Assembly: GCF_000017505.1 (NCBI RefSeq)
Contig: NC_009675.1
Coordinates: forward strand, 2,170,001 to 2,234,000
Direction of reading: 5' to 3'
DNA length: 64,000 nt
Origin: Anaeromyxobacter sp. Fw109-5
Lineage (GTDB): Bacteria > Myxococcota > Myxococcia > Myxococcales > Anaeromyxobacteraceae
Shown one piece after another: positions 1 through 7,547 of the stretch (the stretch's first letter is position 1; each line of letters begins with the position of its first letter). The notes under the pieces were generated by a model that made no database searches, was not told the origin of the DNA, and was given only the letters and a program-made list of their open reading frames with translations. Both the position numbers and the translations under genes were made by a program.

Positions 1-348
1 CAGCTCGCCAAGTCGATGGCCGAGGCCATCAACAAGCGCGGCTTCCGCTTCATCGAGATCGCGGCGCCGTGCCCCACGCTGTACCTCCGCCGCAACAAGC
101 TCGGCGAGGGGCTCGACGAGATGAAGTTCTACAAGGAGAAGAGCGTCATCCGGAACGGCGTCGACACGCGCGAGGTCGCGCTCGACTACCGCAAGGAGAT
201 CACGGTCGGCAAGTTCGTCGACCGCGAGCGGCCGACGCTCGAGGACGCGATGGAGCAGCGCTACAAGGAGGCGCTCGGCGCGAAGTACGTGCCGTACGTC
301 TCGCCCGGCGCGAAGGCGCCCGCCACGGCCGAGAAGCCGGCCGCGTAG
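1..348 (+). CDS. korB: 2-oxoacid:ferredoxin oxidoreductase beta subunit, C-terminal part
   Basis: The frame is open at the left edge and codes for the last 115 residues. The segment FIEIAAPCPT followed by GKFVDRERPTLEDAMEQRYK resembles the C-terminal end of the TPP-binding beta subunit of 2-oxoglutarate-type ferredoxin oxidoreductases, which decarboxylate 2-oxoacids to acyl-CoA and reduce ferredoxin in the cytoplasm. The gamma subunit follows 17 bases after the stop, as in KorAB-C style operons. The TPP site itself lies outside the window, so substrate (2-oxoglutarate, pyruvate or branched-chain) cannot be decided. The Ala/Lys-rich tail after about residue 100 is probably disordered. Confidence 0.8.
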   Translation, partial: QLAKSMAEAINKRGFRFIEIAAPCPTLYLRRNKLGEGLDEMKFYKEKSVIRNGVDTREVALDYRKEITVGKFVDRERPTLEDAMEQRYKEALGAKYVPYVSPGAKAPATAEKPAA

Positions 349-365
349 CTCAGGAGAACAAGGAC

Positions 366-917
366 ATGGGTCCCACGGAGATCAAGATCGGCGGGCTGGG
401 CGGCCAGGGCGTCATCCTGGGCGGCATCATCATCGGCAAGGCGGCGGCGCTGTTCGACAGCAAGCACTCGTGCCTCACGCAGGCCTTCGGCCCCGAGGCG
501 CGCGGGTCTGCCTGCAGCGCACAGGTGGTCGTCGACAGCGAGCCGATCCTCTACCCGTACGTGCAGAAGCCGCACATCATGGTGGCGATGTCGCAGGACG
601 CGTTCGCGAAGTTCTCGCCCGAGCTCCGGCCGGACGGGACGCTCCTCATCGAGGAGGAGCTCGTCAAGCCCAACGGCCTGCCGAGCACGGTGAAGGTGTT
701 CTCGGTCCCGGCGACGCGCATCGCCGAGGAGCTCGGCAGGAAGATGGTGATGAACATCGTCATGGTCGGGTTCTTCACCGCCGTGACGGGCCTCGTGAGC
801 GAGGAGGCGGCGCGGGAGGCGGTCAAGGACTCCGTCCCGCCGGCCACCATCGACCTGAACATGAAGGCGTTCCAGCGCGGCTTCGATCACGGCAAGAAGC
901 TCGTCGCCAAGGCGTAA
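366..917 (+). CDS. korC: 2-oxoacid:ferredoxin oxidoreductase gamma subunit
   Basis: A 183-aa protein whose start is the ATG preceded by AGGAGAACAAGGAC. The glycine-rich GGLGGQG at residues 9-15 and the QAFGPEARGSACSA segment near residues 39-52 are typical of the gamma subunit of 2-oxoacid:acceptor oxidoreductases (POR/KOR gamma domain), which helps bind CoA and completes the complex. Length matches the family. It is last in its operon; a strong terminator starts 21 bases after the stop codon. Whether the enzyme acts on 2-oxoglutarate or another 2-oxoacid is inferred from the beta-subunit fragment and is uncertain. Confidence 0.9.
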   Translation: MGPTEIKIGGLGGQGVILGGIIIGKAAALFDSKHSCLTQAFGPEARGSACSAQVVVDSEPILYPYVQKPHIMVAMSQDAFAKFSPELRPDGTLLIEEELVKPNGLPSTVKVFSVPATRIAEELGRKMVMNIVMVGFFTAVTGLVSEEAAREAVKDSVPPATIDLNMKAFQRGFDHGKKLVAKA

Positions 918-938
918 GCCACCGCCTCTCACGTCTCG

Positions 939-975
939 CGGCCGCACCGGGCGCTCCGGTGCGGCCGTTTCACTT
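939..975 (+). terminator. Intrinsic terminator after korC (convergent junction)
   Basis: A perfect 12-bp stem, CGGCCGCACCGG (939-950) with CCGGTGCGGCCG (956-967), has a 5-base loop and is followed by TTTCACTTTC. It lies between korC and the convergent TPR lipoprotein gene and could stop transcription from either side, though the T-rich tract favours the plus strand. Confidence 0.85.
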
Positions 976-992
976 TCTCTATCGGCGCGCCC

Positions 993-1799
993 TCACTCGC
1001 AGGCGCGGGCGCCGCGCAGGCTCGTCCGGCAGGCGTCCGCGCCGGGCGACACCTCCAGGCAACGCTCGCACGCCCGGACCGCCTCGTCGCATCGCGCGAG
1101 CCGCACGAGCGAGACGCAGAGCCCGTGCAGCGCCTCGTGCGAGCCGGGCTCCAGCTCCGCGGCGCGCCGGTAGCCCGCCTCCGCCCGTTCGAAGCGCCCC
1201 TCCACGTAGTCCATGAAGGCGAGGTCGTGGTGCGCCGCGGCGCGATCGGGCGCCGCCTCGAGCAGGTGCAGGTACTCGCGGCGGGCCTCGGCCCAGCGCG
1301 CGCCGCGATCGGGCGAGTCCAGGCCGTGGCGGAGGAGGGCGCGGGCGAGGTTCTGGCGGGCGTCGGCGAGGTCGGGATCGATGCGCAACGCGGCGCGGAG
1401 CGCGTCGGTGCCGCCACCCTCGCGCCCCGCCGCGAGCAGCGTCTCTCCCAGGTTCGCGTGCCCCTCGGCGAAGTCGGGCGCGAGCCGCACCGCCCGCTCG
1501 AACCGCCGCCGCGCGGTGTCGAGGTCTCCCTCGCGGCGAGCGACGATCCCGAGGCCGTTCAGCGCCTCCGGGAAGTCGGGATCGAACTCCAGCGCGTGCG
1601 AGAAGGCGACGGTCGCGCGCTCCGGGTCGGCCGCCTCCAGGTACGCGTAGCCGCGCCGGACCTCCTCCGCCGCGCGCGGGTGCACGGCGGCGCGCCCGGC
1701 GCACGCGGCGGCGCAGCCGAGGACGAGTACGAGAGGGAGACGGAGAGCGAAGGGCCGGGACGAGGGGAGGGGGGCGTCGGGCGGGCGAGGCGCGGGCAT
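993..1799 (-). CDS. TPR-repeat lipoprotein
   Basis: A 268-aa protein. After a Pro-rich start there is a hydrophobic stretch (about residues 17-33) ending in LVLGCAAAC, which offers a lipobox cysteine. The rest is a run of about five or six tetratricopeptide repeats: motifs such as ALEFDPDFPEALNGLGIV, RLAPDFAEGHANLGETL and AELEPGSHEALHGLCVSL show the 34-residue helix-turn-helix spacing with conserved A/G/P positions. Such proteins usually scaffold complexes at the cell envelope. The C-terminal part has four cysteines that could form disulphides. The ATG at 1799 has a GGAAGG site 6-10 bases upstream. No partner is suggested by the neighbours; exact function unknown. Confidence 0.8.
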   Translation of the reverse strand: MPAPRPPDAPLPSSRPFALRLPLVLVLGCAAACAGRAAVHPRAAEEVRRGYAYLEAADPERATVAFSHALEFDPDFPEALNGLGIVARREGDLDTARRRFERAVRLAPDFAEGHANLGETLLAAGREGGGTDALRAALRIDPDLADARQNLARALLRHGLDSPDRGARWAEARREYLHLLEAAPDRAAAHHDLAFMDYVEGRFERAEAGYRRAAELEPGSHEALHGLCVSLVRLARCDEAVRACERCLEVSPGADACRTSLRGARACE

Positions 1800-1928
1800 G
1801 TCCGCCTTCCTTGCCGCGCGCGTGCCGCACGAAACGCCGGCGGCACAGTCGCCCGCGCCGTGCGCGCCGGCCGTGGCCGAGCCGTCCGGCCGCGCGACGG
1901 CCGTCCGCGGGCTCGGGGCGTCATGGGC

Positions 1929-2423
1929 TCAGCGCTCCGGCGCGCCGGCCTCGACCCCGTCCGGCCTGCCGTCACGGTCGGTGTCGCGCTCGACGCTCAC
2001 GAGGGAGCCGCGTGCGTAGCGCTCCCAGACGTCGGGCCGCCCATCCCCGTCCGTGTCTCGCTCCTTGCGGACGAGCTCACCTCCCTCGAAGACGCTCCAG
2101 GTCGGAGGCACGCCCTCCACGCGGTGGACGAGCTCCTTCCTGGCGAGCGCGCCGCCCTCGAACACGAGCACGACGTCCGGCTCCCCGTCGCGATCGAGGT
2201 CGTAGGCGAGGCGGGAGATCGCGCCGTCGGCGCCCCGCGTCACCCACGCGTCGGTACGCCCATCTCCGTCCTGGTCCTGGGGCGTCCCGGTCGGCGCCCC
2301 GGCCGGCTCCGAGGTGAAGGGTCGGCCGGAGCTCGCCGGGGAGGAGGCGGTGGGCCGGGCTTGACGGGGCGTCGAGCAAGCGAGCCCCGACAGGGCGGCG
2401 ATGAGAGCGAGGAGCTTCCGCAT
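1929..2423 (-). CDS. Lipoprotein with Asp-rich calcium-binding-like repeats
   Basis: A 164-aa protein starting at MRKLLALIAALSGLACS, a clean lipoprotein signal with LSGLAC lipobox. The upstream in-frame ATG at 2453 would add ten residues before the signal and is less likely. The mature part repeats the D-x-D-x-D-G loop (DQDGDGRTD, DLDRDGEPD, DTDGDGRPD, DTDRDGRPD), each followed by a Trp/Tyr-containing beta-like segment. This spacing is like thrombospondin type-3 or EF-hand-style Ca-binding loops found in envelope proteins of many myxobacteria. Calcium binding is inferred. It is divergent from the ribbon-helix-helix gene and shares an AT-rich 50-base control region with it. Confidence 0.75.
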   Translation of the reverse strand: MRKLLALIAALSGLACSTPRQARPTASSPASSGRPFTSEPAGAPTGTPQDQDGDGRTDAWVTRGADGAISRLAYDLDRDGEPDVVLVFEGGALARKELVHRVEGVPPTWSVFEGGELVRKERDTDGDGRPDVWERYARGSLVSVERDTDRDGRPDGVEAGAPER

Positions 2424-2431
2424 GACGTTAT

Positions 2432-2460
2432 TTGACACTATATAGATGGTCACATAGGTT
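2432..2460 (+). promoter_or_regulatory. Sigma70-type promoter of the RHH-SDR operon with operator-like dyad
   Basis: TTGACA (2432-2437), a 17-base spacer and TAGGTT (2455-2460) form a near-consensus housekeeping promoter, in an island of AT-rich sequence that stands out from its surroundings. The spacer overlaps an imperfect palindrome centred on TATATA (2434-2451, arms GACACTATA and TAGATGGTC, 6 of 9 positions paired). Because the first downstream gene codes for a ribbon-helix-helix protein, the dyad is a plausible autoregulatory operator (inference). Confidence 0.65.
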
Positions 2461-2473
2461 CGCCGTAGCCGCC

Positions 2474-2665
2474 ATGGCCCGGAAAAAGCTCTCGACGACC
2501 GTCTACATCACGCCCGAGCAGGACGAGCGCCTCAAGCTCCTGCACGAGCGCACGCGTGTGCCCGTCGCCGAGTACATCCGGCAAGGCATCGACCTCGTGC
2601 TGGAGAAGTATCGCCAGGCGCTCCCCGGCCAGCTGACGCTCGATGACATGGGCGCCAAGAAGTAG
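2474..2665 (+). CDS. Ribbon-helix-helix (CopG-like) DNA-binding protein
   Basis: A 63-aa protein. Residues 5-12 (KLSTTVYI) fit the N-terminal beta-ribbon, followed by [15 protein letters not shown] and [16 protein letters not shown] as the two helices of a MetJ/Arc/CopG fold. The chosen ATG at 2474 leaves exactly this fold; the longer frame from 2432 adds a non-conserved head that overlaps the promoter. It is first in a likely operon with two sugar-nucleotide SDR genes (11 bases to the next start). It has no toxin-like partner, so an antitoxin role is not supported; autoregulator of the sugar genes is my inference. Confidence 0.8.
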   Translation: MARKKLSTTVYITPEQDERLKLLHERTRVPVAEYIRQGIDLVLEKYRQALPGQLTLDDMGAKK

Positions 2666-2676
2666 ATTGCACGAGA

Positions 2677-3618
2677 ATGAGCGAAAAGCGCGCGGTCGTC
2701 CTCGGGGCGGCAGGGTTCATCGGGAGTCACCTCAGCGATCGCTTCCTGGCGGAGGGGTGGCGCGTCACGGGGGTGGACAACCTCATCACGGGCAACCGGC
2801 GGAACCTCGACCACCTCGCGCGCGACCCGCGCTTCGACTTCGTCGAGGCGGACATCTGCGAGCCGCTGGACCGGATCACGGGTCGCGTCGACGCGGTGCT
2901 CGACTTCGCGTCGCCCGCCTCGCCCATCGACTATCTGAAGCACCCGTTCGAGACGCTCCGCGTCGGCTCGCACGGCGTGGAGAACGCGCTGAAGCTCGCG
3001 AAGCGCGCGGGCGCTCCCTTCCTGCTGTCCTCGACGTCCGAGGTGTACGGCGATCCCCTGGTGCACCCGCAGCGCGAGTCGTACTGGGGCAACGTGAATC
3101 CCGTCGGTCCGCGCGCGGTGTACGACGAGGCGAAGCGCTTCGCCGAGGCGATCACGGTCGCGTACCGCCGCTACGAGAAGGTCGACGTGCGGATCGCCCG
3201 CATCTTCAACACGTACGGCCCTCGTATGCGGTTGGACGACGGGCGGGTCGTGCCCACCTTCGTTGCGCAGGCGCTCCGCGGCGAGCCGCTCACCGTGTTC
3301 GGCGACGGCACCCAGACGCGGAGCTTCTGCTACGTGGACGACAACGTGGAGGGGATCTGGCGGTTGCTGCACTCCCGCTTCCAGGATCCCGTGAACATCG
3401 GCAATCCGAACGAGATGACGGTGCTGCAGTTCGCCGAGGCGGTGCAGCGGCTCGTCGGGAGCCACTGCCCCGTGATCCACGAGGCGCTCCCCGAGGACGA
3501 CCCGCGCGTGCGACGGCCGGACATCTCGCGCGCGAAGGAGCTCCTCGGGTGGGAGCCGAAGGTGGGATTCGATGACGGCATGCGGCGGACCATCGGGTGG
3601 TTCCGCGAGCGCGTGTGA
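2677..3618 (+). CDS. UDP-glucuronate decarboxylase / UDP-xylose synthase-like SDR
   Basis: A 313-aa extended short-chain dehydrogenase. The NAD-binding GAAGFIG is at residues 10-16, and the catalytic Tyr149-x3-Lys153 lies in YDEAK. Segments [22 protein letters not shown] and [16 protein letters not shown] are characteristic of UDP-xylose synthase (UXS), which oxidises, decarboxylates and reduces UDP-glucuronate to UDP-xylose for surface polysaccharides. Length matches bacterial soluble UXS. It sits between the RHH regulator and a GalE-like epimerase, in the same direction with short gaps, suggesting one operon for sugar-nucleotide supply. dTDP-glucose 4,6-dehydratase-like activity is a less likely alternative. 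Confidence 0.8.
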   Translation: MSEKRAVVLGAAGFIGSHLSDRFLAEGWRVTGVDNLITGNRRNLDHLARDPRFDFVEADICEPLDRITGRVDAVLDFASPASPIDYLKHPFETLRVGSHGVENALKLAKRAGAPFLLSSTSEVYGDPLVHPQRESYWGNVNPVGPRAVYDEAKRFAEAITVAYRRYEKVDVRIARIFNTYGPRMRLDDGRVVPTFVAQALRGEPLTVFGDGTQTRSFCYVDDNVEGIWRLLHSRFQDPVNIGNPNEMTVLQFAEAVQRLVGSHCPVIHEALPEDDPRVRRPDISRAKELLGWEPKVGFDDGMRRTIGWFRERV

Positions 3619-3645
3619 ACGGTTGGTGAAACGAGGGGAGGCGGG

Positions 3646-4584
3646 GTGGCGAAGCGGATTCTCATCACGGGCGGGGCGGGGTTCATCGGGTCCACCATCG
3701 CGGACCTGTTCCTCGAGGCGGGGTGGGACGTCGCGGTCCTCGACGATCTCTCGTCGGGGAAGCGCGAGAGCGTGCCGCCCGCCGCCCGCTTCTACCCGGT
3801 GGACGTTCGCAGCGCGGCGGCGCTCGAGGTGCTGAAGAAGGAGCGCCCGCAGGTGATCTGCCATCAGGCCGCCCAGATCGACGTGCGCCGCTCGATGGCG
3901 GAGCCTCGCTTCGACGCGGACGTGAACGTCGGCGGCCTGCTGAACCTCATGCAGGGCGCGGTCGAGGCGAAGAGCGTCGAGCACGTGCTCTTCGCCTCCT
4001 CCGGCGGCGCCACCTACGGCGACACCGACCGCGTGCCGACGCCCGAGGATCACCCGCAGCTGCCGGTCTCCCACTACGGGGCGGCGAAGGCCGCGAGCGA
4101 GCTGTACCTCAACGTCTACCGCGCCAACTACGGCATCCCGTTCACCGCGCTCCGCTACTCCAACGTGTACGGCCCGCGCCAGGATCCGCACGGCGAGGCC
4201 GGGGTGGTGGCGATCTTCTGCGGGCGCCTCCTCGAGGGCCGGCCCTGCACGATCTTCGGGGACGGCTCGCAGACCCGCGACTACGTCTTCGCGGGCGACG
4301 TCGCGCGGGCGAACCTGCTCGCCGCCGAGAAGCGGTACGACGGGCCGCTCAACGTCGGGACCGGGGTCGAGACCGACGTGAACGAGCTGTACGCCCACCT
4401 CGCCCGGGCGGCCGGCTCCGACCGTCCGGCGGAGCACGCCCCGGCGCGGCTCGGCGAGCAGAAGCGCTCGTGCATCGACCCCTCGCGCGCCGGCGCGGCC
4501 GTCGGCTGGAGGCCGGAGGTGAGGCTCGCCGACGGGCTCCGGCGCACCTTCGAGTGGTTCGCGGCGCGGCGCCGGGCAGCCTGA
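3646..4584 (+). CDS. NAD-dependent epimerase, UDP-glucose 4-epimerase-like
   Basis: A 312-aa extended SDR starting at GTG, with GAGGGGAGGCGGG just upstream as ribosome site. It shows GGAGFIG (residues 9-15), an SSGGATYGD active-site segment, and catalytic Tyr144-x3-Lys148 in HYGAAK. The YSNVYGPRQDPHGEAGVV and FGDGSQTRDYVF segments are common in UDP-glucose/UDP-galacturonate 4-epimerases. The product likely interconverts UDP-hexoses or UDP-hexuronates for polysaccharide synthesis, next to a UXS-like enzyme 27 bases upstream. The exact sugar cannot be fixed from sequence alone. Confidence 0.8.
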   Translation: MAKRILITGGAGFIGSTIADLFLEAGWDVAVLDDLSSGKRESVPPAARFYPVDVRSAAALEVLKKERPQVICHQAAQIDVRRSMAEPRFDADVNVGGLLNLMQGAVEAKSVEHVLFASSGGATYGDTDRVPTPEDHPQLPVSHYGAAKAASELYLNVYRANYGIPFTALRYSNVYGPRQDPHGEAGVVAIFCGRLLEGRPCTIFGDGSQTRDYVFAGDVARANLLAAEKRYDGPLNVGTGVETDVNELYAHLARAAGSDRPAEHAPARLGEQKRSCIDPSRAGAAVGWRPEVRLADGLRRTFEWFAARRRAA

Positions 4585-4684
4585 GCTCCGCCCTCGCGCC
4601 CACATCGGCGCCTTCCCTGCCACCTGCGCGCGCTGGCATGCTCCGGCGCCGATCGGGGCTGTCGCCCCAGTGGCAGGAGGAGCG

Positions 4685-5638
4685 ATGAGGACGACGCTGG
4701 CGCTCGCCGTCGTGCTCCTCGCCGCGTGCGCGGCCGAGGTGCGGACCGACGTGGAGGGCCTGCGCGCGGCGCTGCCGGACGAGGCGGCGATCCGGATCGG
4801 GAGCCCCGCGCCCCCGCCCTCGCCGGAGGCCACCACCGCCGAGGTCATCGCGGCCGCCCCGGCGTTCGGCTCCGGCTACGCCCGGACCACCTTCTGGAGC
4901 GCCGCCACCGTGAACGCCGGGCTGGCGTGGAGTCTCGGCCGCCTCCGCCTCGTCGTCTCGCTCCCGCCGACCTCCTGTGACGAGCTGGCGTGCTCGTGGG
5001 GCCCGTGGATCGATCGGGAGGGGCTGAACGTGTGGCGGCTCGTCGCCCGCCACGACGGCGGCGGTTGGGCCTTCAACCTCGACGCGCGGCCGGGCTCGGC
5101 GCCCTCCACCCCGTTCGCGCCCATCGTCGCGGGGGTGATCCAGCGCGGCGCGCTGCCGGGGCGCGGACACGGCTCGCTCCAGATGGACTTCGAGGCAGCC
5201 GCCGCCCTCGATCACCCGCCCGGCTGGCAGCAGGAGGACTTCGGTCGCCTCGAGATCCAGTACGACGCGCGCGCGGCGCTGCGGGTGGACGCGACCGCGG
5301 TCGGGGTGAGGAGCCGGGATCCCGAGGCCCCCGAGCCCGTGAACGCGGTGTACGCTTTCCGCGCCGCGGAGGGGGGCGGGGGCGGGGAGCTGCAGCTCGC
5401 CGTCGAGACGCTGGAGGCCGCGCCGACGACCCTGTCGCTCCGCTCCCGCTGGGACGGCGCCGGCGCTGGGCGCGGAGACGCCGTCTCCTCCGCCGAGCCC
5501 GCGAGCGAGAGCGAGTGCTGGGGTGACGCCGCCTCGAGCTTCGCGCTCGTCTACGACAGCGGCGCGAGCCCGCTCGTCGGCTCCGAGGGCGCCTGCGCCT
5601 TCCTGCCGGCGCTGGCGGCCACGCTCACGCTCCCGTAG
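4685..5638 (+). CDS. Hypothetical lipoprotein
   Basis: A 317-aa protein with signal MRTTLALAVVLLAACAAE (lipobox LAAC, Cys at about residue 15). The chosen ATG has AGGAGG directly upstream; an ATG five codons earlier is inside the ribosome site. The mature part has no family I recognise: a Pro-rich linker near residues 37-50, an extended beta-rich body with several Trp residues, a pair CDELAC near residue 98, and a Gly-rich run near residue 235. Two more cysteines flank the C-terminus and could pair. It converges on mtgA with only 16 bases between stops. Function unknown. Confidence 0.65.
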   Translation: MRTTLALAVVLLAACAAEVRTDVEGLRAALPDEAAIRIGSPAPPPSPEATTAEVIAAAPAFGSGYARTTFWSAATVNAGLAWSLGRLRLVVSLPPTSCDELACSWGPWIDREGLNVWRLVARHDGGGWAFNLDARPGSAPSTPFAPIVAGVIQRGALPGRGHGSLQMDFEAAAALDHPPGWQQEDFGRLEIQYDARAALRVDATAVGVRSRDPEAPEPVNAVYAFRAAEGGGGGELQLAVETLEAAPTTLSLRSRWDGAGAGRGDAVSSAEPASESECWGDAASSFALVYDSGASPLVGSEGACAFLPALAATLTLP

Positions 5639-5654
5639 TCCCCGCGGATCGCCG

Positions 5655-6530
5655 TCAGCCCGCCGCGACCTCGCCACCCGCCGCCGGGGACGGGGGGGAC
5701 GTCGTCGCCTCGTCTTCCGGGGGCTCGTCGCGATCGTCCGCCGGCGCTGGCCCTGCGAGGATCCGCTCCAGCTCCGCGCTCGCGTGCAGGTGCTCGTCGG
5801 CGGAGATGCGCCCGGCCGCGCGCATGCGGTCGAGGAGGCGTCTGCTGCGGCGCCTCAGCCAGGAGGAGGGATGGTCGAGGTCCACCTTCCGCGGCGCGGG
5901 GAGGATGGACGCCAGCACCACCGCCTGCGCGGTCGTGAGCGCGGCGGCGGAGACGCCGAACCTCGCGCGGGCGCCCGCCTCGACGCCGAACACGCCGTCG
6001 TCCCACTCCGCGACGTTCAGGTAGAGCGCGAGGATCCGGCGCTTCGAGAGCTCGCGCTCGAGCTTCGCAGCGAGCACCGCCTCCCTGGCCTTGCGCAGGA
6101 GGCTCTTCTCGGTCCCGAGCCACAGGTTCTTCGCGAGCTGCTGGGTGAGGGTGGAGGCGCCGCGCGCGAACCGGCGGGTCTTGAGGTCGTGCTCGGCGGC
6201 GAGGCGGATCGCCTCCCAGTCCAGCCCGTCGTGCCCGAAGAAGTTCGCGTCCTCCGAGAGCAGCACCGCCTCGACGAGCCGCGGCGACACGCGGTCGAGG
6301 CTCACCCACACCTGCCGCGCGTGGAAGGGGCGGCGCCTCGCCTTCGCCTCCGCCTGGCGCTGCGCGATGAGGGCGGTGGTGCGCGGGTTCGTGCGCGCGA
6401 GCCGCGCGACGTCGGGCGTGGCGAGCCAGAGCCCCGCGATCGAGGCGACCGCGAGGAGGACGACGACGAGGAGGACGAGGGCGATCCGGAGGAGGCGGCG
6501 GCGCCCGGGGGGGCGAACCCGGGATGGCAT
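5655..6530 (-). CDS. mtgA: Monofunctional peptidoglycan glycosyltransferase
   Basis: A 291-aa member of glycosyltransferase family 51 that polymerises lipid II into glycan strands at the outer face of the inner membrane. A single N-terminal membrane anchor spans about residues 14-36. The catalytic motif LLSEDANFFGHDG places the general base at Glu93, and RGASTLTQQLAKNLWL (about 123-138) is the second hallmark motif. No transpeptidase domain follows, so it is MtgA rather than a bifunctional PBP. After residue 255 comes an acidic, Pro-rich tail. A TATAGG hexamer ends 8 bases before the ATG, so the transcript may be leaderless. Confidence 0.92.
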   Translation of the reverse strand: MPSRVRPPGRRRLLRIALVLLVVVLLAVASIAGLWLATPDVARLARTNPRTTALIAQRQAEAKARRRPFHARQVWVSLDRVSPRLVEAVLLSEDANFFGHDGLDWEAIRLAAEHDLKTRRFARGASTLTQQLAKNLWLGTEKSLLRKAREAVLAAKLERELSKRRILALYLNVAEWDDGVFGVEAGARARFGVSAAALTTAQAVVLASILPAPRKVDLDHPSSWLRRRSRRLLDRMRAAGRISADEHLHASAELERILAGPAPADDRDEPPEDEATTSPPSPAAGGEVAAG

Positions 6531-6599
6531 GCGCGGGACCTATAGCACGCGGGACGGACGAGCGTCCGGGCGCGGCGTCCGCTCCTCCGGCGTGCGGCC

Positions 6600-6700
6600 G
6601 ATCCAGGCTACGGGCTGCGGGCTACGGGCTACGGGGCCACGGCGACGGGCTCCAGCAAGGTTCGGGATCGAGGGGCGCTTCTCCTGAAGCCCAAAGCCTG
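6600..6700 (+). repeat. Short direct repeats in the mtgA-sodB intergenic region
   Basis: The 322-base gap between mtgA and sodB holds GGCTACGGGCT-type repeats at about 6607-6637 (GGCTACGGGCTGC, GGGCTACGGGC and GGCTACGGGGC in a row), followed near 6670-6705 by AAGCCCAAAGCCTGAAGCC units. A related CCTGAAGTCCGGAGCCTGTAGCC string occurs near 39286-39312. No gene with convincing codon usage lies here; the remaining part holds the sodB promoter. Confidence 0.5.
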
Positions 6701-6763
6701 AAGCCGATGCCGAGCATTGCCTGACCGTGAATGGTGGTCCCGTCCGGGCCCCCGTTCGGCCCC

Positions 6764-6792
6764 TTGACGCATCCGGGGCGCGAAACTACTTC
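6764..6792 (+). promoter_or_regulatory. Sigma70-type promoter of sodB
   Basis: TTGACG (6764-6769), a 17-base spacer and TACTTC (6787-6792). The predicted start lies near 6799, giving a leader of about 54 bases before the sodB ATG. No Fur-like inverted repeat is evident. Confidence 0.55.
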
Positions 6793-6852
6793 CCGCTCAC
6801 CGAAACGGCACCGCATCGCCGCTCACCGGCTCTCGAGCCCACCGGAGGGAAC

Positions 6853-7458
6853 ATGGCTGACGTGAAGCGATACACCCCGCGCGACTTCTCCAAGGTCCGG
6901 GGGCTGAACGGCATCTCGGACAAGCAGCTCGAGGAGCACCTGAAGCTCTACGAGGGGTACGTGAAGCGCACCAACGCGCTCACGGAGAAGCTCCAGGCCA
7001 TCTGCGCCGACGGCAAGGCCTCGGGCGCCGATCCGGTGTTCGCCGAGCTGACCCGCCGCCTGGGCTTCGAGTACAGCGGCATGGTGAACCACGAGTACTA
7101 CTTCGACAACATGGCGCCCGGCGCGCAGGCCGAGCCTCCGTCCGGCGGCAAGCTCCGCAAGGCGCTCGAGGCGTCGTTCGGCAAGTACGAGACGTGGCTC
7201 GCCGACTTCCGCGCCATCGCCACCATGCCGGGCATCGGCTGGGCGATGACGTTCCAGGACCCCACGACCGGCTGGCTCTCGAACCACTGGATCAACCTGC
7301 ACCAGGACAACGTGCCGGTCGGCTTCAAGCCGGTGCTGGTGATGGACGGCTGGGAGCACGCGTACATGCGCGACTACCTCGCGACGGAGCGAGCGAAGTA
7401 CGTGGACGCGTTCTTCAAGAACGTGAGCTGGGAGGCGGTCGAGAAGCGCATCGCGTAG
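6853..7458 (+). CDS. Superoxide dismutase, Fe/Mn family
   Basis: A 201-aa cytoplasmic enzyme that dismutates superoxide. Metal ligands are visible as His80 (NHEYYFDN), Asp165 and His169 (DGWEHAYMRDY). The first ligand region reads QLEEHLKLYEGYV with His29, one place away from the usual HHxxHHxxYV alignment, as seen from counting back from the conserved Tyr-Val. The WINLHQDNVPVG segment is also family-typical. ATG at 6853 follows GGAGGGAAC. It is a single gene with its own promoter and a terminator downstream. Iron versus manganese cannot be told reliably from these residues. Confidence 0.9.
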   Translation: MADVKRYTPRDFSKVRGLNGISDKQLEEHLKLYEGYVKRTNALTEKLQAICADGKASGADPVFAELTRRLGFEYSGMVNHEYYFDNMAPGAQAEPPSGGKLRKALEASFGKYETWLADFRAIATMPGIGWAMTFQDPTTGWLSNHWINLHQDNVPVGFKPVLVMDGWEHAYMRDYLATERAKYVDAFFKNVSWEAVEKRIA

Positions 7459-7481
7459 CCGGCCGGCCCGCGCACGGACCT

Positions 7482-7516
7482 CGGCCCGGACCGCGCCGGT
7501 TCGGGCCGTTTCTCGT
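7482..7516 (+). terminator. Intrinsic terminator after sodB
   Basis: CGGCCCG (7482-7488) pairs with CGGGCCG (7502-7508) around a GC-rich loop and is followed by TTTCTCGTC. It separates sodB from the convergent DUF1206 gene. Confidence 0.65.
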
Positions 7517-7547
7517 CTCGGGACGCGACGTGGGGGGGAGGGGGACC

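Noticed and set aside
2474-2665. Ribbon-helix-helix protein as antitoxin
   Set aside because: No toxin-like gene is adjacent; the next genes are sugar-nucleotide enzymes.
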